Assembly (NCBI RefSeq): GCF_019923745.1
Contig: NZ_JAANOG010000014.1
Coordinates: 1 to 46,228, forward strand
DNA length: 46,228 nt
Reading direction: 5' to 3'
Source of the DNA: Aquirufa aurantiipilula
GTDB taxonomy: Bacteria > Bacteroidota > Bacteroidia > Cytophagales > Spirosomataceae
The notes beneath the pieces were generated by a model. That model did not search any database. It had not been told where the DNA came from and saw nothing but the letters and a program-made list of their open reading frames with translations. Every line of letters starts with the position of its first letter. Position 1 is the first letter of the stretch. Shown here in pieces: positions 42,910-46,228 of this stretch. A program made the position numbers and the translations under genes.

Positions 42910-43818
42910 ATGAAAATTAGTTTACGCATTTTATTGACTTGTTTGGTGTTGGCTTTAGCATGGGCTTGTGGTAGCAAGGAATCAGGAGAAAAGAAAAAAA
43001 TCGTCATAGGGGTATCTATGCTGAGTTTACAAAATGAGTTCATTCAACAAGTAAGTGCTTCACTAGAAAAGCATGCTAAAGAGGCTGATGTAGAATTAAT
43101 TGTGGTGGATGCTGAACGCTCAGCTTTGAAACAAGTGGAACAAGTAGAGAATTTTATCAGTCAACAAGTTGACGCAATCATATTAAATCCAGCAGAATTT
43201 GAGGCTAGTTCTCCCGCGATATTACGAGCAAAAAAAGCTGGTATTCCCATTGTCAATGTCAACTCATCTACCAAAGAAAAACCGGATGCTTGGGTAGGGT
43301 CAGATGATGCAGAATCAGCTAAAATGGCCATTGATTTTTTAGCGAAGAAATTAAATGGTCAAGGCAACATCTTGATAATTCAAGGATACATGGGTCAAGC
43401 AGCCCAGATAGATCGTGAACGTGGTGCTGTTGAGGCATTGAAAGCCTATCCCAATATGAAATTATTAGCGACCCAAACAGGAGAGTGGGATCGGGCTAAA
43501 TCCATGTCTTTAATGGAAAATTGGATACAGTCCTATGGGGATCAAATCCAAGGAGTGTTTGCTCATAACGATGAAATGGGATTGGGCGCTATGCAAGCAT
43601 TATTAGATGCCAAGAAAAAAGATAAAGTAGTGGTTGTTAGTGTGGATGGCATTGGAGATGCCTTAAAAGCGGTAGATGCCGGAACTTTAGATGCCACCAT
43701 TTTACAAAATGCGGAACAACAGGGAGCACAAGCTATAGCCTTGGCTTTGGATTTAATTCATAAAAAACCCATTAAAGAATCACAAGTGCTGATTCCTTTT
43801 CAGGTTAAAACAAAATAA
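42910..43818 (+). CDS. CUT2 sugar ABC transporter substrate-binding lipoprotein (RbsB-like)
   Basis: A 302-residue protein with a lipoprotein signal (ALAWAC, lipidated Cys20), fitting a membrane-anchored binding protein. The periplasmic-binding-protein type 1 fold shows KIVIGVSMLSLQNEF, VDAIILNPAE, AWVGSDDAESAKMA, GVFAHNDEMGLGAMQAL and VVVSVDGIGDALKA. It resembles ribose, xylose, allose or inositol binding proteins; the ligand cannot be assigned. It is the last subunit gene of the importer. Confidence 0.9.
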   Translation: MKISLRILLTCLVLALAWACGSKESGEKKKIVIGVSMLSLQNEFIQQVSASLEKHAKEADVELIVVDAERSALKQVEQVENFISQQVDAIILNPAEFEASSPAILRAKKAGIPIVNVNSSTKEKPDAWVGSDDAESAKMAIDFLAKKLNGQGNILIIQGYMGQAAQIDRERGAVEALKAYPNMKLLATQTGEWDRAKSMSLMENWIQSYGDQIQGVFAHNDEMGLGAMQALLDAKKKDKVVVVSVDGIGDALKAVDAGTLDATILQNAEQQGAQAIALALDLIHKKPIKESQVLIPFQVKTK

Positions 43819-43845
43819 TATTCTGCTTTAAAATAGAACGTTAAT

Positions 43846-45090
43846 ATGAAAAATTTTCTCTTTTTTTGTTTGATAAGTACTACGATCATGGCCCAACAAA
43901 AACCTTTTGTAGCGAATTACGATGAAAGTAAAGTCGGTCAATTTACTCTGCCTGATCCTTTACAAATTGGTTCTAAGCAAATTAGTAGCCAAGCAGATTG
44001 GGAAAAGAATAGAGCTACCTGGTTAACTCTGTTTGCTGACCACATGTATGGTCAAATGCCTAAAAAATCTATTAAGCAAAGCAATACCCTAATTTCTCAG
44101 AAAGAAATTTTGGGAGGAAAAGCGATACAATCGATTTGGAAAATGGATTTTGCCGGGAAAGTTCAAGCCACAGTGGTGGTGATTTTACCTAAATCAAGCA
44201 AGAAGGTTCCGGTATTTATGGGTTTGAATTTTTGTGGAAACCAAACCATCAGTACGGATGAAGGGATTCCTGTATTTGATAAATATGTGGTATGTAACAA
44301 CGAGCCAAAATTTATCAAGAATATTTCTCAAGCTGCTTCTCGAGGAGAGTGGGCTAGTCGCTGGCAGATTGAGAAAGTCATCGATGCGGGCTTCGGAACG
44401 ATTACGGCCGCTTGTGGTGATTTTGAAGAAGATTTTGCTACAGGGTATAAAAATGGAGTAAGAACAAAATTGGCAAGTGAATTGGGTTTAAAACCTGAAG
44501 CTTGGACGGCCAATGGAGCTTGGGCTTGGGGTTTGAGTCGCATGTTGGATTTGGCCCAAAGTATCAAGGAAATAGATGGGAAGAAAGTGATATTGCATGG
44601 ACATTCTCGATTAGGCAAGGCCGCTTTATGGTCAGGTGCCAATGACCGTCGATTTGCAGCCATCATTTCCAATGAATCCGGTGAAGGTGGAGCTGCTTTA
44701 AGTAGAAGAATTTATGGAGAAACTATTTGGAGGATTACCAATAGTTTCCCGCATTGGTTTATACCTACATATGCCACCTATGCTGACCGTGAGAATGAAT
44801 TACCTTTTGACCAACATATTTTGTTGAGTTTGATGGCACCTCGTCCCGTTTACGTTGCCTCTGCTTTTGGCGATCAATGGTCTGATCCTAAGGGAGAATT
44901 TTTGAGTGCTAAAGAAATGGAAAAAGTATATGCTTTGTATGGCAAAAAGGGATTAGGCAACATAGAAATGCCTGGTTTAAATCAACCAGTAGGCAAACTT
45001 ATTCGTTACCATATACGCGATGGTAAACATGATATCAATGAATATGATTGGGAACAGTATATTAAGTTTGGTAAAGAAGAAGTGAGGTAA
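43846..45090 (+). CDS. CE15-type glucuronoyl esterase
   Basis: A 414-residue secreted alpha/beta hydrolase with a signal peptide (ending TIMAQQ). The nucleophile elbow is HGHSRLGKAALW, matching the GxSRxGK pattern of glucuronoyl esterases (CE15), with the Arg that builds the oxyanion hole. SNESGEGGAALSRR follows and may supply the acid, and RDGKHDINEYDW gives the catalytic His near the C-terminus. CE15 enzymes cut the ester between lignin alcohols and 4-O-methyl-glucuronate on xylan. It is 27 bases after the binding-protein gene and ends the operon. Acetyl-xylan-type or other uronate esters are the alternative substrates. Confidence 0.82.
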   Translation: MKNFLFFCLISTTIMAQQKPFVANYDESKVGQFTLPDPLQIGSKQISSQADWEKNRATWLTLFADHMYGQMPKKSIKQSNTLISQKEILGGKAIQSIWKMDFAGKVQATVVVILPKSSKKVPVFMGLNFCGNQTISTDEGIPVFDKYVVCNNEPKFIKNISQAASRGEWASRWQIEKVIDAGFGTITAACGDFEEDFATGYKNGVRTKLASELGLKPEAWTANGAWAWGLSRMLDLAQSIKEIDGKKVILHGHSRLGKAALWSGANDRRFAAIISNESGEGGAALSRRIYGETIWRITNSFPHWFIPTYATYADRENELPFDQHILLSLMAPRPVYVASAFGDQWSDPKGEFLSAKEMEKVYALYGKKGLGNIEMPGLNQPVGKLIRYHIRDGKHDINEYDWEQYIKFGKEEVR

Positions 45091-45091
45091 T

Positions 45092-45147
45092 TTATAAATT
45101 ATAAATTATGAATTATAAATTATAAATTATAAATTATAAATTATAAA
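45092..45147. repeat. perfect heptanucleotide tandem array
   Basis: Eight 7-base units, seven TTATAAA and one TTATGAA (third), directly after the CE15 stop. It is the most regular heptad array of the window and probably the youngest or most recently slipped. Confidence 0.9.
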
Positions 45148-45187
45148 TGTTGGAATGTAAATGAAATTGATTTACCATCTTACATTT

Positions 45188-45222
45188 TTAATTCTTCATT
45201 CTACATTCTACATTCTTCATTC
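45188..45222. repeat. heptanucleotide array, left arm
   Basis: Five units: TTAATTC, TTCATTC, TACATTC twice, TTCATTC. It lies directly before the small secreted gene and has a partly complementary partner at 45603-45630 after that gene. Confidence 0.75.
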
Positions 45223-45235
45223 CCTACAAACTGCT

Positions 45236-45601
45236 TTGCTTCGACTAATTACACTTTTATGTTTAATGATTCCAAGTTTAGCCTTTGCACAACAGGCTAA
45301 GACTAAAAAGTCTTTGCCAGAAAAAAAGAATGCCCATTTGCCATATGCCTGTATTTTTGAGGATGGGGCATATCCGGCTACAGTTATTCAAAGAAATACA
45401 GTTACGAAAGATTCCACAGTATTTGCTCGCATTGCGGTTGAGATTGAAGGCTGTTTTGTGATTGGTATTCGTTTTCCCAAAGGCTCAAAGTTTAATCAAG
45501 ATAGCTTGCAAATCAATGATATTGATGACCTGGGAAATTCCATCATACAGGGTCAACATGGGAACTATTATATTATTCAGGCGAAATATGAACCATTCTA
45601 A
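45236..45601 (+). CDS. small secreted protein of unknown function
   Basis: A protein of about 121 residues not matched to any family. An in-frame ATG at 45161 would give 146 residues, but its first 20 codons are heptanucleotide repeat (HSTFYILHS), so a later start is preferred. TTG at 45236 gives an ordinary signal peptide ending IPSLAFAQQ; ATG at 45266 would leave too short a signal. The mature part is rich in charged residues (KTKKSLPEKKNAHLPYAC) and then beta-like strands (VFARIAVEIEGCFVIGIRF, GNYYIIQAKYEPF), with two cysteines. It lies between the repeat arms and may be an isolated gene. Start choice and reality are uncertain. Confidence 0.5.
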   Translation: MLRLITLLCLMIPSLAFAQQAKTKKSLPEKKNAHLPYACIFEDGAYPATVIQRNTVTKDSTVFARIAVEIEGCFVIGIRFPKGSKFNQDSLQINDIDDLGNSIIQGQHGNYYIIQAKYEPF

Positions 45602-45602
45602 A

Positions 45603-45630
45603 TTGTAAAAGGTAAATGGTGAATGGTGGA
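45603..45630. repeat. heptanucleotide array, right arm
   Basis: Four units: TTGTAAA, AGGTAAA, TGGTGAA, TGGTGGA, directly after the small secreted gene. They are of the same class as the arrays at 16333-16374. Confidence 0.75.
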
Positions 45631-45739
45631 TTTGACTTGGAGATTCTAACCAAAATGCCCTATATAATTCAGCTTTCACCCATATCCAACTCACTATGTA
45701 CCGTCCTGAAAAAAGTAGACAGTTATAAACTGAATACTT

Positions 45740-46138
45740 ATGCTTAAAATTAAGAGGATTTATCGTTACAGTGAAAGTTTCAAACAACAAGTTTTAGAAG
45801 AACTTTCTCAAGGAATTTATAGCACCCATGAATTACAGCGGCGCTATGGAATTAAAGGTTCGAACACTATTGCATATTGGGCGAGAAAAAGTGGTAATTT
45901 TAACCTGATACCAAAAACTATTCGTGTGGAAACTCCCCAAGAAAAAGATGAAATAGCCGCTTTGAAGCTTGAAATAAAGCGCTTAAAGATGTCCATAGCA
46001 GACATTGTCACTGACCGAGTGATTGCTGAAAGTACCTTAGAGGTTATTTGTGAACAACAAGGATTGGATATTGATGAAGTTAAAAAAAAAGCTGGTTCGA
46101 TATTAGCTTCAAAGCCGTCCAAAAAGGGCAGAAAGTAG
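45740..46138 (+). CDS. IS3-family transposase OrfA
   Basis: A 132-residue protein with an N-terminal helix-turn-helix (YSESFKQQVLEEL, then THELQRRYGIKGSNTIAYWAR), followed by a coiled-coil stretch (DEIAALKLEIKRLKMSIADI) for dimerisation, as in IS3 OrfA proteins. Near its 3' end is a run of nine A (46082-46090) at codons AAA AAA AAA. This is the expected -1 slippage site for making the OrfAB transposase. Confidence 0.9.
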   Translation: MLKIKRIYRYSESFKQQVLEELSQGIYSTHELQRRYGIKGSNTIAYWARKSGNFNLIPKTIRVETPQEKDEIAALKLEIKRLKMSIADIVTDRVIAESTLEVICEQQGLDIDEVKKKAGSILASKPSKKGRK

Positions 46139-46228
46139 CCCCTATTGTGCATAAACTAGGTAAAACAAGAGCTAGCTTTTATAAACATCGAAGACAGGTA
46201 TTTATTTCTAAGCATCTTCAAGACCCTA
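46090..46228 (+). CDS. IS3-family transposase OrfB, N-terminal fragment (by -1 frameshift)
   Basis: In the -1 frame after the A9 run an open frame reads SWFDISFKAVQKGQKVAPIV and then HKLGKTRASFYKHRRQ to the window end. This is the N-terminal helix-turn-helix region of IS3 OrfB, ahead of the DDE integrase domain, which lies outside. No ATG opens it, supporting fusion to OrfA by frameshifting. Confidence 0.8.

Larger units (their letters stand above)
45697..46228 (+). mobile_element. IS3-family insertion sequence, left part (runs past the window end)
   Basis: The left end begins TGTACCGTCCTGAAAAAAGT at 45697; IS3 elements start with TG. Then come orfA (45740-46138) and the start of orfB in the -1 frame. 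The right end is outside the window, so the target duplication cannot be checked. Confidence 0.85.

Noticed and set aside
45092-45147. TTATAAA array considered as a replication origin iteron set
   Set aside because: No dnaA, rep or parAB gene nearby and the unit does not match a DnaA box; the same period-7 class occurs in many other gaps.

Overview
The window looks like a chromosomal segment of a Bacteroidota bacterium, most likely a low-GC aquatic Cytophagales-type organism. The signs are a SusC/SusD pair, TAnnTTTG-type promoter elements, weak Shine-Dalgarno signals, many lipoprotein or Tat-exported periplasmic enzymes, and a Bacteroidota-like IS3 element. No rRNA or tRNA gene was seen, and the genus cannot be fixed from the sequence alone.

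Bases 1-12650 hold a sulfur-oxidation locus. It contains a rhodanese-thioredoxin lipoprotein, a thioredoxin, three rhodanese-type proteins (one fused to a persulfide-dioxygenase-like metallo-beta-lactamase), a secreted DsrE-like protein with a single cysteine, and a mitochondrial-type sulfide:quinone oxidoreductase. It also contains a TsdA-like diheme cytochrome c followed by SoxB, two half-size YeeE/YedE permeases, small cysteine-containing membrane proteins, a TauE/SafE exporter and a Crp/Fnr regulator. The inferred flow is sulfide to persulfide (SQR), persulfide to sulfite (dioxygenase), sulfur transfer to thiosulfate (rhodaneses), thiosulfate handling by the cytochrome and SoxB, and sulfite export by TauE. 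Four promoters of this locus share a GTGA-N6-TCAC-like box placed exactly 22 nt before a TAnnTTTG-like -7 element. This marks a compact regulon, probably of the Crp/Fnr protein encoded at its end.

Bases 12659-26024 are mixed metabolic genes: a Gfo/Idh oxidoreductase co-transcribed with the crp-like gene, a secreted carboxylesterase, NAD(P)H-hydrate dehydratase, a Tat-exported TIM-barrel protein, a secreted serine hydrolase, an MFS transporter with a small membrane protein and acetyl-CoA synthetase (a carboxylate-uptake module), a two-domain ABC ATPase and an M24 peptidase.

Bases 26375-45090 form a long same-strand carbohydrate locus. SusC/SusD and a strong terminator come first. Then follow an FG-GAP protein, a DUF1080 protein, a large PVC-type dehydrogenase/cytochrome c, a DUF4432 epimerase-like protein, a cupin isomerase-like protein, a TIM-barrel isomerase-like protein, a Gfo/Idh dehydrogenase, a complete CUT2-type ABC sugar importer and a CE15-type glucuronoyl esterase. 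Spacings of 1-30 nt in the second half indicate one operon. The gene set suggests periplasmic oxidation or de-esterification of a sugar, ABC import and cytoplasmic conversion.

Bases 45092-46228 hold heptanucleotide repeats, a small secreted protein of unknown function and the left part of an IS3-family element that runs off the window. Nearly every larger intergenic gap carries short tandem heptanucleotide repeats, often as complementary arms on both sides of the gap. One 766-base gap holds a diverged inverted pair of a longer non-coding repeat.
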